A program made the position numbers and the translations under genes. 64,000 nucleotides of DNA, from positions 62,001 through 126,000 of the forward strand of contig NZ_CAJTMT010000003.1 of the NCBI RefSeq assembly GCF_910577345.1. Reading direction: 5' to 3'. Numbering within the stretch: the first letter of the stretch is position 1; each line of letters begins with the position of its first letter. This stretch comes from an uncultured Duncaniella sp. Its GTDB lineage: Bacteria; Bacteroidota; Bacteroidia; Bacteroidales; Muribaculaceae. This document shows, piece by piece, positions 1 through 8,078 of this stretch. Under the pieces are notes generated by a model that searched no databases, was not told where the DNA came from, and was given only the letters and a program-made list of their open reading frames with translations.

Positions 1-78
1 CTGAAAGGGATAGCTGAGGCTGTCCAGACACTTTTCTCGAAGTTCCCGGTGCCGATGCTGGCGCAGTATAGGAAATAG
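1..78 (+). CDS. C-terminal fragment of an unidentified gene
   Basis: An open frame enters from the left edge and ends at a TAG after 25 codons. The visible tail ends in residues PMLAQYRK. It is too short to name. The gene would converge on the folA end, which lies about 170 bases away, with a repeat array between them. I cannot exclude that it is a chance frame, but it runs unbroken from the first base. Confidence 0.4.
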   Translation: MKGIAEAVQTLFSKFPVPMLAQYRK

Positions 79-99
79 GGAGAATAAGGGAGAAGAAGG

Positions 100-170
100 C
101 TAATAGGACTAATAGGACTAATAGGGCTAATAGGACTAATAGGGCCAATAAGGCCAATAAGCCTAATAAC
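100..170. repeat. Tandem 9-bp repeat array
   Basis: About eight head-to-tail copies of a 9-base unit of the form CTAATAGGA lie here, drifting to CTAATAGGG and CCAATAAGG towards the right end. It sits between two converging genes and codes for nothing visible. It is far too short in period to be a CRISPR array. Such arrays usually arise by slippage and may vary in copy number between strains. Confidence 0.85.
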
Positions 171-233
171 TTTTACATTTTCCTTAACTATTATCCTATC
201 CTTGTTTTCTATTTTATCCCTATATACTATTCT

Positions 234-260
234 CTATCTTCTATTCCCTATCTTCTATTC
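234..260. repeat. Short direct repeat at the folA 3' end
   Basis: The 13-mer CTATCTTCTATTC occurs twice, 14 bases apart, inside a pyrimidine-rich stretch. The second copy overlaps the folA stop codon and its last residues. It is probably a small slippage product. Confidence 0.6.
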
Positions 261-766
261 AATGTAAGGAAGGTGTAGGGGGTGCCGGTTTGGGGATCGG
301 TGCGGTCGAAGGAGGGTGTGAGTGGAAGAGTCCATTCATCCGACGACAGGACCGGGAAAAAGGTGTCGGCATCCTCCACACTACAGTCAATCAACGTCAA
401 TTCAATCTTAGAGGCAAGCGGGAGAGCTTGAGAATAGATCTCACCACCGCCTATCACAAAACATTCCGAGGAGGTCCCGCACATCGCGAGGGCCTCCTCT
501 AATGATTTTGCGGTTTCAATGCCGGGGGCAGTATAATCCGGATTGCGGGTCACGACAATGTTACGACGGCCGGGAAGTGCGCCCTTCGGAAATGATTCGA
601 ATGTCTTGCGACCCATGATGATTGGATGTCCCATCGTCAAAGCTTTGAACCGCTTGAGATCGTCGCTGATATGAAACAGGAGGTCGCCTCTGCGGCCAAT
701 GGCAAAATTGCGTGTAGTGGCGACGATTATGGTCACCTGCGGATTCGTGGAGTGAGCTGTCGTCAT
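248..766 (-). CDS. folA: Dihydrofolate reductase
   Basis: It reduces dihydrofolate to tetrahydrofolate with NADPH in the cytoplasm, regenerating the cofactor that thymidylate synthase oxidises. The 172-residue protein is a little longer than the usual 160. It has the early strand ending in IGRRGDLL, the substrate-binding acid (Asp36 in SDDLKRF, equivalent to Asp27 of the E. coli enzyme), the MGRKTFES nucleotide-binding turn and the late VIGGGEIY motif. The start codon overlaps the thyA stop (ATGA), so the two are translationally coupled in one operon. The tryptophan common in the substrate loop is replaced by a phenylalanine region (LLFHIS). Confidence 0.96.
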   Translation of the reverse strand: MTTAHSTNPQVTIIVATTRNFAIGRRGDLLFHISDDLKRFKALTMGHPIIMGRKTFESFPKGALPGRRNIVVTRNPDYTAPGIETAKSLEEALAMCGTSSECFVIGGGEIYSQALPLASKIELTLIDCSVEDADTFFPVLSSDEWTLPLTPSFDRTDPQTGTPYTFLTLNRR

Positions 767-1557
767 ACGGCTACTGTTGCTTTGATATGGGGCTGCGCCT
801 CATAGTCGCGCAACTCGAAATCTTCATACTTGAAATCAAAAATATCCTTCACTTCCGGATTGAGGTGCATGACGGGGAGTTTGCCGGGAGTGCGGGCAAG
901 CTGAGTCCTCACCTGGTCGAAATGATTGTGATAGATATGCGTATCGCCAAGGGTATGGATGAATTCACCCGGTTTCAAGCCTGTTACCTGCGCGACCATC
1001 ATGAGAAGCAGAGCGTAGGAGGCAATATTGAATGGCACACCGAGGAAGCAGTCGGCGCTGCGCTGATAGAGCATCAGCGACAATCGGCCGTCGGCAACAT
1101 AGAACTGAAACAACAGATGGCAGGGAGGAAGAGCCATGTCGGGAACTGAGGCTACATTCCATGCACTGACAATTATGCGACGCGACTCCGGATTCTCCTT
1201 GATGGTCTTTATGACCTCTGAAATCTGGTCGATATGGCCTCCGTTGTAATCCGGCCATGAACGCCACTGATAGCCGTACACCGGGCCAAGCTCACCTTCC
1301 GGAGATGCCCATTCGTTCCAGATACGGACACCGTTGTCCTGAAGATACTTCACATTGGTGTCACCCTTGAGAAACCAGAGGAGTTCATGGATGATTGATT
1401 TCAAATGAAGTTTCTTTGTGGTCAGCAAGGGGAAACCTTCGCTGAGATCAAAACGCATCTGATAGCCGAAAATGCTTCGTGTGCCGGTGCCGGTACGATC
1501 GCCTCGGTCCACGCCTTCGGTCATAATCTTGTCGAGCAGTTCAAGATATTGCTTCAT
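763..1557 (-). CDS. thyA: Thymidylate synthase
   Basis: It makes dTMP from dUMP using methylene-tetrahydrofolate. At 264 residues it has the standard ThyA length. Visible family marks are the phosphate-binding DRTGTGT near residue 20, the catalytic Cys146 in LPPCHLLFQFYV, the RRIIVSAWN segment and the C-terminal KATVAV. It is followed by folA with a 4-base overlap, pairing the enzyme that oxidises folate with the one that reduces it. No clear promoter lies in the 63 bases before the start, so transcription may read through from the ferredoxin genes upstream on the same strand. Confidence 0.97.
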   Translation of the reverse strand: MKQYLELLDKIMTEGVDRGDRTGTGTRSIFGYQMRFDLSEGFPLLTTKKLHLKSIIHELLWFLKGDTNVKYLQDNGVRIWNEWASPEGELGPVYGYQWRSWPDYNGGHIDQISEVIKTIKENPESRRIIVSAWNVASVPDMALPPCHLLFQFYVADGRLSLMLYQRSADCFLGVPFNIASYALLLMMVAQVTGLKPGEFIHTLGDTHIYHNHFDQVRTQLARTPGKLPVMHLNPEVKDIFDFKYEDFELRDYEAQPHIKATVAV

Positions 1558-1620
1558 CGAAATCCTGGAATATTTATGATTATAATGATGTTTTCTTTAC
1601 GAGTGAGTCATCGGAATACG

Positions 1621-3204
1621 TCAGGCAAGTCCTCCGACCTTTATAGCTTTCGGTTTTGAGGGACAGACGTACTGACAGGCACCACAGCCAATACATTTCT
1701 TCGGGTCGACAACCGGATATGGCCCCTTGCCGTCACTGTCGGGAGCGGTCATGGTGATAGCTCCGGTGGGACAACGGCGCGAACAAGCACCGCACTTCAC
1801 GCCCTGAGTATAGGATATGCAATATGACTTGTCGGTGTATGCCTGCCCAGTGGACGAACGGAGTTTCTCAGCGACGGTGAGCGGATGCAAGGCTCCTGTC
1901 GGGCAAAGGTTGGTGCAAAGAGTACAGTTATAGATACACCATGACTCATCATAGTCCATCACCGGATGGAGAGCGCGGAGCAAACCATATTCCTTCAGCG
2001 CGACCTTAATCACTTTCTGCGGACAGCGGTCAACACAAAGCCCGCAAGCCGTGCAACGGTCAAGAAACTCCCGACGGGAACGTATGCCCGGAGGAGTGAC
2101 GGGAAGCAGACCGCGATGACGTGGGGAAGATTGCATCTTATCGAGCTTGTCGACAGCACCCGCGACCTGCGCGACAGCCGGTGCAGCTGCAACTACAGCT
2201 CCTGCCATGAGGAAACGGCGACGGTCAAGCGGCTTGCGGTCAGCCGAGGCTGATGCAGAGGAGGAATTTTTGGTGTGAGTGGCATCAAGGTGACCGCTAC
2301 CCATTCCGGCAGCCGACCCGGCGACAGGGCCTTTGACCCTTTGCATAAGCGGGATAGAAAGCTGATGGCGGTTGTAGGTGTAGCTTATGGCATCATTGGG
2401 GCAATCGGTGAGGCAGTCGAAACAGACCACGCAACGCGACGTGTCGACCACATGGCTCGTCAGGTCAATGCACGAAGCCTTGCAGCGATGCTCACAGCGC
2501 CGACACTGGATGCAACGGTCGGTGTTAATGTCGATGCGGAAGATGGAATAACGGGAGATGAAACTGAGGGTCGTGCCAACCGGACATACGGTGTTGCAGA
2601 ACGTGCGCCCGTTGCGGAAGGCGATTGCCCCGATTATCACCATTGTCAAAACCGAAACAAGCATTCCGGCCAGGGAGGCTACACCGAAACGCAACTGCGG
2701 TGTGGTTCCCCACAGATTCAATATTGAAGCCCAAAGAGGCTTTATGACATAGAGCCCGAAGCGTCCGAAGATACTATAAGGGTCAAGCAACGATGACAAC
2801 GCCGAGATGCCAAGGACAATCGACAATGCCACAAGGAAAAGCATTATGGCACGAAGACGCGTGAATGGAGCGCTGTAGTGGTAATGCCAACGCGGACGCA
2901 CACGACGGCCAAGACGCGGGAGACGGGCACATATATCCTGAAAAACTCCGAGCGGGCAGACAGTTGAACAATAGATACGGCCAAAAACAAGAGTGACAAT
3001 CAGCCATATCACGAATGTGGCTATCGCAAACGACATCGCAGCCGGAAGGAACTGCACATGGACAAGCCATGCAGCCACCGACGGGATAGTCATGCCGAAA
3101 TCTGCAAAAAGGCCTACAAAAACAGCGAGAACAACAATCGCCACCAGAATACGGACCAACCGCAAGAGGGAACCTACAGCCATAATCGTTACAATTGTTG
3201 ACAA
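1621..3204 (-). CDS. Membrane polyferredoxin, NapH-NapG-like fusion
   Basis: A 527-residue protein in two halves. The first 220 residues carry about five membrane helices and the two NapH-type CxxxCP motifs (Cys79/Cys83 and Cys203/Cys207), followed by two ferredoxin clusters (Cys231 onward and Cys258 onward). A low-complexity linker leads to a twin-arginine motif, RRRFLMAGA at about 328-336, and a hydrophobic stretch. The second half has further 4Fe-4S motifs starting near Cys384, Cys423, Cys471 and Cys504, as in NapG. It probably passes electrons from quinol to a periplasmic acceptor, but no terminal reductase is adjacent. It overlaps the upstream small ferredoxin gene by 16 bases. The electron acceptor is unknown. 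Confidence 0.85.
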   Translation of the reverse strand: MSTIVTIMAVGSLLRLVRILVAIVVLAVFVGLFADFGMTIPSVAAWLVHVQFLPAAMSFAIATFVIWLIVTLVFGRIYCSTVCPLGVFQDICARLPRLGRRVRPRWHYHYSAPFTRLRAIMLFLVALSIVLGISALSSLLDPYSIFGRFGLYVIKPLWASILNLWGTTPQLRFGVASLAGMLVSVLTMVIIGAIAFRNGRTFCNTVCPVGTTLSFISRYSIFRIDINTDRCIQCRRCEHRCKASCIDLTSHVVDTSRCVVCFDCLTDCPNDAISYTYNRHQLSIPLMQRVKGPVAGSAAGMGSGHLDATHTKNSSSASASADRKPLDRRRFLMAGAVVAAAPAVAQVAGAVDKLDKMQSSPRHRGLLPVTPPGIRSRREFLDRCTACGLCVDRCPQKVIKVALKEYGLLRALHPVMDYDESWCIYNCTLCTNLCPTGALHPLTVAEKLRSSTGQAYTDKSYCISYTQGVKCGACSRRCPTGAITMTAPDSDGKGPYPVVDPKKCIGCGACQYVCPSKPKAIKVGGLA

Positions 3205-3656
3205 CGTAAATCGCGCAACACGTCAGTGAGCGCCGTTATTTCCGACATCTGTTCAGGGATATTGATCCCGACAGGACAGGTCCCGAGACATTCACCGCAA
3301 GCGATGCAGCGCTGGGTCTGCGCGACATCTGGAATCGAATCCTCATAACGTGCAAGAAACTTCGTCCCTTTCTCTGAGAAATCAGGGTCGTCGAGCGCAC
3401 CGGGCATCCAGTCCTCCTCATGAGCGCGGTCGACGAAAAGCAGGTTTGAGGGAATGTCGATATTATACGGACAGGGCATACAATTGTCGCAGGCCACACA
3501 TCCGTTGGTCTTCACAGGGGTATAAGCATCGGCGAAACGCTTCCCGACAGCCTCGACATCGCGCGAGATTTCGGGACGACATGAAGAAAGGAATGCAGGC
3601 ACAAGCGCCGCACTCCCCACTCTAAACAGCCATTGTCTACGGGTCATCTGTTGCAT
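3189..3656 (-). CDS. Tat-type lipoprotein with two 4Fe-4S clusters
   Basis: A 155-residue ferredoxin. The N-terminus has TRRQWLF, a twin-arginine export motif, followed by a hydrophobic stretch and a lipobox-like LSSC at Cys26, so it is probably folded before export and then lipid-anchored. Two cluster motifs follow: Cys53/56/59/62 and Cys117/120/123/127, the second continuing into CPVGINIP as in the ferredoxin tail of some aldo-keto reductases. It overlaps the large polyferredoxin gene, so both likely form one electron-transfer unit. The start could also be the Met three codons further in; both begin very close to the predicted transcription start. Confidence 0.8.
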   Translation of the reverse strand: MQQMTRRQWLFRVGSAALVPAFLSSCRPEISRDVEAVGKRFADAYTPVKTNGCVACDNCMPCPYNIDIPSNLLFVDRAHEEDWMPGALDDPDFSEKGTKFLARYEDSIPDVAQTQRCIACGECLGTCPVGINIPEQMSEITALTDVLRDLRCQQL

Positions 3657-3663
3657 ACAGATG

Positions 3664-3694
3664 CAAATTTAGGCATTTTTTTTCAAATGCCAAA
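3664..3694 (-). promoter_or_regulatory. Bacteroidota-type promoter for the ferredoxin pair
   Basis: Read on the minus strand, a TTTG is followed after 19 bases by TAAATTTG, matching the -33/-7 consensus. The -7 box ends only about 7 bases before the ATG, so the mRNA would be nearly leaderless. Confidence 0.65.
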
Positions 3695-3709
3695 CGACTT
3701 TAACGCTCC

Positions 3710-4192
3710 TCAACGGGAGGGATCTGTCAAAGTTGCCACGGCCATGGCAGAGATACCCTCACCCCTACCCTCAAAGCCAAGCTTTTCGGTCGTGGTAGCC
3801 TTTACAGACACACAGTCCACAGGTATCTGCAAATCAGAGGCTATATTCTCGATCATCTGCGGAATAAAAGTGAGCAACTTCGGGCGCTGGGCGATGATGG
3901 TCACATCCACATTATTTATACTGTAGGACTTCCCGCCTATCAGCTCGACCACCCGGCGCAGAAGCACACGCGAATCGGCGCCTTTGTACTCCGCAGCGGT
4001 ATCGGGGAAATGATAACCTATGTCACGCATGGCAGCAGCTCCGAGAAGCGCATCGGACAGAGCATGGAGAGCCACATCGGCATCGCTGTGACCGAGCAAA
4101 CCTTTTTCGTAGGGGATTTTCACGCCGCAGAGAATCAGATCGCGATCCTCGACAAGACGATGGACATCATAGCCCAAACCGGTTCGTACCAT
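3710..4192 (-). CDS. ispF: 2-C-methyl-D-erythritol 2,4-cyclodiphosphate synthase
   Basis: It performs the cyclising step of the non-mevalonate isoprenoid pathway in the cytoplasm. The 160-residue length is typical. Zinc ligands Asp9 and His11 lie in GYDVHRL and His43 in DVALHAL. The family segment HSDADVALHALSDALLGAA is intact and the protein ends with the conserved KATTTEKLGFEGRGEGI region. It starts 15 bases after the porV stop, so it is probably cotranscribed with porV. Confidence 0.97.
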   Translation of the reverse strand: MVRTGLGYDVHRLVEDRDLILCGVKIPYEKGLLGHSDADVALHALSDALLGAAAMRDIGYHFPDTAAEYKGADSRVLLRRVVELIGGKSYSINNVDVTIIAQRPKLLTFIPQMIENIASDLQIPVDCVSVKATTTEKLGFEGRGEGISAMAVATLTDPSR

Positions 4193-4207
4193 AATATATA
4201 TTAGGTG

Positions 4208-5401
4208 TTATTTGCGGCCGAAAATTTCTTTCAGGCCATCCATGTCAAATGTGAGTGTAAAGCGGAGAGTCTGGTCAAGCGGGGAATTCTGGGCGGTCGC
4301 CACCATATAGCTCGCATCGAGGCGCAGCACGTTAAGTGCAAAGCCGGCTCCAAGCGCGAAATACTGGAGATTGCCCTTGGTCGGATTCTGATAATAGTAA
4401 CCGCCACGGAGGAAGAACTGGTCGTTGTAGTTATACTCGGCACCAAGCGAATAAGAAATTTCGCGCAGCTCCTCCTTCATGCCACCGGGAGCATCCGAAA
4501 AGGACTTGAATATACCGGTGATGGACGACATATTCTGCCAATCCTCGTAGGCTTTCAGATAATCAAACTCCCCTTCCGAGCCTTCTCCGTAGTCGACACG
4601 GCGTGGCATCGACGGAACAAGGAGCTTGTTGAGGTCAAGGTTGAGAGAGAGATTATGGTAATCGGCAAGCGGGAACGTGAACGAGGTACCGATACGGAGG
4701 TTGGTCGGGAGGAAGGCAGGATTGTCGCCGTGGTTGTAATTCACCTTAGATCCGATATTCGAGATGTCGAAACCCCACGACCATTGACACTCGTTCCGAC
4801 CGATTATCGGATAAGTGGTATAGTAACCTGAAATGTCGGCAGAAAAGGCCGATGCACCGGTTGACTGATCACTCGCATAGCTGTCGCTGAAGCTGAGATC
4901 GGAATAGATGTAGCGGAACACAATACCCATCGAGAACTTTTCGGACAGCTTACGGGAATAGCCGATGTCGAAGCTCATCTCGTAGGGATTGACAGTCTGA
5001 ATGCCAAGTCCACTGTTATCGTCAGTGACCTCGCCAAGTGAAAAATAACGGAGTGAGGCCGAGACTGCCTGATTGTCCTCAGAGCCGATTTTCCAGTATC
5101 CGGCAACATTCGCAAGAAAAATATCATTGACGAGCTTGCGGAGCCAAGGGGTATAGCTCAGCGACACCGCTCCACGGGAATAGGCAAAGGCGTATTTCGA
5201 TGGATTCCAGAACTGGCTGTTCGCATCAGGATCAGTCGCGGCACCGAGATCGCCCATTGAAGCGCCACGCGCATCGGGGGCAATTCCGAGCGAGTTGACA
5301 CCTGTCTGAATCGGATTGAATTCATTTTTTTGAGCGAAGGTTGCCAGAGAGCCACAGGATCCAACGACGGCCAAAGCTACGATATGCTTGATAGAAATCA
5401 T
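4208..5401 (-). CDS. porV: PorV/PorQ-family outer-membrane beta-barrel protein
   Basis: In the Bacteroidota type IX secretion system, PorV (LptO) is the outer-membrane protein that receives cargo and helps remove and attach C-terminal signals. The 397-residue protein has a Sec signal peptide ending near FAQ. The PorV hallmark follows: an N-terminal plug-like segment with SLGIAPDARGASMGDLGAATDPD, then FWNPSKYAF and repeated beta strands up to a C-terminal aromatic-rich strand. It leads ispF by 15 bases. No other type IX gene is in the window, so the secretion role is by family. A plain PorV/PorQ paralogue is the alternative. Confidence 0.85.
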   Translation of the reverse strand: MISIKHIVALAVVGSCGSLATFAQKNEFNPIQTGVNSLGIAPDARGASMGDLGAATDPDANSQFWNPSKYAFAYSRGAVSLSYTPWLRKLVNDIFLANVAGYWKIGSEDNQAVSASLRYFSLGEVTDDNSGLGIQTVNPYEMSFDIGYSRKLSEKFSMGIVFRYIYSDLSFSDSYASDQSTGASAFSADISGYYTTYPIIGRNECQWSWGFDISNIGSKVNYNHGDNPAFLPTNLRIGTSFTFPLADYHNLSLNLDLNKLLVPSMPRRVDYGEGSEGEFDYLKAYEDWQNMSSITGIFKSFSDAPGGMKEELREISYSLGAEYNYNDQFFLRGGYYYQNPTKGNLQYFALGAGFALNVLRLDASYMVATAQNSPLDQTLRFTLTFDMDGLKEIFGRK

Positions 5402-5553
5402 GTATGTACAAGATTTTTAGGTGGTGGGTTACATTCATTATAACTTGAATAATCCGATAATATTGCCCACCGCAGCGAGATTTTGAAAGAGTCACAGAAA
5501 CGCCTCGCAAAAAATCACTACTTTTAGGTATTTCCAATTATATAAATAATGTG

Positions 5554-5561
5554 TAAGTTTG
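5554..5561 (+). promoter_or_regulatory. -7 box of the feoAB promoter
   Basis: TAAGTTTG matches TAnnTTTG. It lies 27 bases before the ATG at 5589. No good TTG element is seen at the expected distance, which would suit an activated or iron-controlled promoter. Confidence 0.55.
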
Positions 5562-5588
5562 CGGTCAAATTTTGCCTATAAAGAATCA

Positions 5589-8009
5589 ATGCTAACGAGA
5601 CTTTCAGATTTAAAACCGGGCCAGGAAGCCACAGTTGTCAAAATAGTAGGCCACGGAGCCTTCAGAAAAAGAATGCTCGAAATGGGATTTGTGAGAGGGC
5701 GCAAGATCCGCGTGTTGCTCGACGCCCCCCTCCGCGACCCTGTAAAATATCAGATTATGGACTACGAGGTCTCGCTGCGCCGTTCGGAAGCAGAGCTCGT
5801 CGAGGTTTCGGTCGATGAAGCGCCCGAAGAGGCCTCGCTCAACTCCAAACACACAAACAAGTCACCGGACTCAGACATATCCGCCCAGCCGGTAAATCAG
5901 GCAAAAGCCGATAGCGGTCACCAACGTACCATAAACGTGGCCCTCATCGGAAATCCGAACTGCGGAAAGACTTCGCTTTTCAACATCGTGTCAGGCGCCC
6001 GCGAACATGTCGGGAACTACAGCGGTGTGACTGTCGATGCCAAGGCCGGAAGTGTCAAATACAAAGGATTCAGGATTAATATAATTGACCTCCCCGGCAC
6101 ATATTCCCTCGCATCATATTCTCCGGAGGAGCTATATGTCCGCCGCTATCTGCAGGATGAGACTCCCGACGTGATAATAAATGTGGTCGACGGTTCAAAT
6201 CTCGAACGCAACCTCTATCTCACTACCGAGCTTATCGATATGGACCGAAGCATGGTCATCGCCCTCAACATGGCTGATGAGCTTGAGCGCGCGGGCGTGG
6301 AACTTGATTGCAAAATGCTCGGCGAGATGATTGGTGTGCCCATCATCCCGACCGCCGCCCGTACAGGTCGCGGAGTCAACGAACTTCTCGACACGGTCAT
6401 CCGCGTCTATGAGGGAACGGAGCCTTCGGTGCGCCACATCCATGTCAATCTCGGCAATGACATCGAGAAAGCCGTCACCCAAATCAAGGACATGCTGAAG
6501 GCGAATCCGCATGTCGGGCTGCACTTCTCGCCACGCTATCTTGCCATCAAACTACTCGAAAAGGACTCTCAGGTAGAGGAAAGCATCCGTGAGCTGCCGG
6601 AAGGAAAAGAGATTATCGAGCTCCGCGACAGCCTGCTCGAACACCAGCCCAAGTCCAACGACGACATAAACATGTCAATAGCGAACGCGAAATACGGCTT
6701 CATCGCCGGTGCGCTCGCTGAAACAATGGTGACAACCGAAAAGGAAGAGATAAATTCGACCAAAATAATCGACACCATCGTCACCAACCGCCTGTTTGGC
6801 TTCCCAATATTCCTTGGGATAATGTTCGTGATATTCTGGGCCACCTTCCAACTCGGCTCCTACCCGATGGAGTGGATTGAATCATTAGTCGGATGGCTCG
6901 GCGACCTGACCCGCGAATATCTGCCCGACGGAGCAGTGAAAGACCTCATTGCCGACGGTATCATCGGCGGTGTCGGCGGCGTCATCGTCTTCCTACCCAA
7001 TATCCTTATATTATATCTGTGTATCTCCTTCATGGAGGACTCCGGCTACATGGCCCGTGCGGCTTTCATCATGGACAAGGTGATGCACCGTCTGGGACTT
7101 CACGGCAAATCCTTCATCCCGCTGGTGATGGGTTTCGGCTGCACCGTCCCCTCAATCATGGCGTCACGCTCAATTGAAAGCCGTTCGAGCCGTATAATCA
7201 CCATACTTATAAATCCGTTCATCAGTTGTTCGGCCCGACTCCCGATATATGTATTGCTTATCGGCACCTTCTTCCCGGAACACGCCACATTGGTGTTCAT
7301 GTGCATCTATCTGCTCGGAATCCTCATGGCAGGAGTCACGGCCCGTCTGCTGCGCAGATTCTACTTCGGTGAGGATGTGACCCCCTTCGTCATGGAGCTT
7401 CCGCCATACCGCGTCCCGACCCTCAAGGCAACCCTGCGCCACATGTGGGGCAAGGGTGAGCAATACCTTAAGAAGATGGGTGGAATCATACTCGTGGCAA
7501 GCGTCATCGTCTGGGCCCTCAACTACTTCCCGATGCACGACGAGGATGCCTCGGTTGAAGATACTGAAATCACCCTCGCGGACGACTCGGCAATCGATAC
7601 TTCAAAGGACAGCTACCTTGAAATGGCCGGAAAGGCAATCAACCCTATTCTTGAACCTCTCGGTTTCCATTGGCGCGCATCGGTAGCCGCACTCGCAGGC
7701 GTTCCGGCTAAGGAAATCGTCGTGTCGACCCTCGGAGTGCTCTACACCGGAGATGAAGAGGCCTCGGAGCAGACACTCTCTGCCCGCCTGACAGCTCCCA
7801 ACCCGATTACCGGCAAACCGGATTTCACAGCGGCTGCCGCACTCAGCTTCATGGTATTCGTGTTGCTCTACTGCCCGTGTATCGCCACAATCACGGCCAT
7901 CATCAAGGAGACAGGCAATCCGCGCTACGGACTCTTCTCCATCATCTACAACACTCTGCTTGCATGGGTGGTGGCCTTTATCGTCTACCGCATAGCCCTG
8001 CTGTTCTGA
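5589..8009 (+). CDS. feoB: Ferrous iron transporter, FeoA-FeoB fusion
   Basis: It imports Fe2+ across the inner membrane. Residues 1-75 are a FeoA SH3-like domain (LKPGQEATVVKI, LEMGFVRG). A linker leads to the G domain, with G1 GNPNCGKTS near 120, G3 DLPGTYSL and G4 NMADE. The membrane half then carries the two Gate-type regions, including GFGCTVPSIMASR with its conserved cysteine. Total length is 806 residues. I chose the ATG at 5589 because an in-frame TTG 30 bases upstream lies inside the predicted -7 box and the FeoA fold starts at MLTRLSDL. FeoA and FeoB are usually separate genes in Proteobacteria, but fusion is common in Bacteroidota. Confidence 0.95.
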   Translation: MLTRLSDLKPGQEATVVKIVGHGAFRKRMLEMGFVRGRKIRVLLDAPLRDPVKYQIMDYEVSLRRSEAELVEVSVDEAPEEASLNSKHTNKSPDSDISAQPVNQAKADSGHQRTINVALIGNPNCGKTSLFNIVSGAREHVGNYSGVTVDAKAGSVKYKGFRINIIDLPGTYSLASYSPEELYVRRYLQDETPDVIINVVDGSNLERNLYLTTELIDMDRSMVIALNMADELERAGVELDCKMLGEMIGVPIIPTAARTGRGVNELLDTVIRVYEGTEPSVRHIHVNLGNDIEKAVTQIKDMLKANPHVGLHFSPRYLAIKLLEKDSQVEESIRELPEGKEIIELRDSLLEHQPKSNDDINMSIANAKYGFIAGALAETMVTTEKEEINSTKIIDTIVTNRLFGFPIFLGIMFVIFWATFQLGSYPMEWIESLVGWLGDLTREYLPDGAVKDLIADGIIGGVGGVIVFLPNILILYLCISFMEDSGYMARAAFIMDKVMHRLGLHGKSFIPLVMGFGCTVPSIMASRSIESRSSRIITILINPFISCSARLPIYVLLIGTFFPEHATLVFMCIYLLGILMAGVTARLLRRFYFGEDVTPFVMELPPYRVPTLKATLRHMWGKGEQYLKKMGGIILVASVIVWALNYFPMHDEDASVEDTEITLADDSAIDTSKDSYLEMAGKAINPILEPLGFHWRASVAALAGVPAKEIVVSTLGVLYTGDEEASEQTLSARLTAPNPITGKPDFTAAAALSFMVFVLLYCPCIATITAIIKETGNPRYGLFSIIYNTLLAWVVAFIVYRIALLF

Positions 8010-8061
8010 CAAACCCGATATGATGCAGGGACAAAAACGATGAAAAGTCAATAAAAATCCC

Positions 8062-8069
8062 TAACTTTG
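8062..8069 (+). promoter_or_regulatory. -7 box upstream of the FtsX-like permease gene
   Basis: TAACTTTG matches the -7 consensus. It ends 9 bases before the ATG at 8079, so any transcript would have a leader of only a few bases. No clear -33 TTG is seen. Confidence 0.45.
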
Positions 8070-8078
8070 TCCCCCGTC

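Noticed and set aside
5559..5588. TTG start 30 bases upstream of feoB
   Set aside because: It overlaps the predicted -7 box and the FeoA domain begins at the later ATG.
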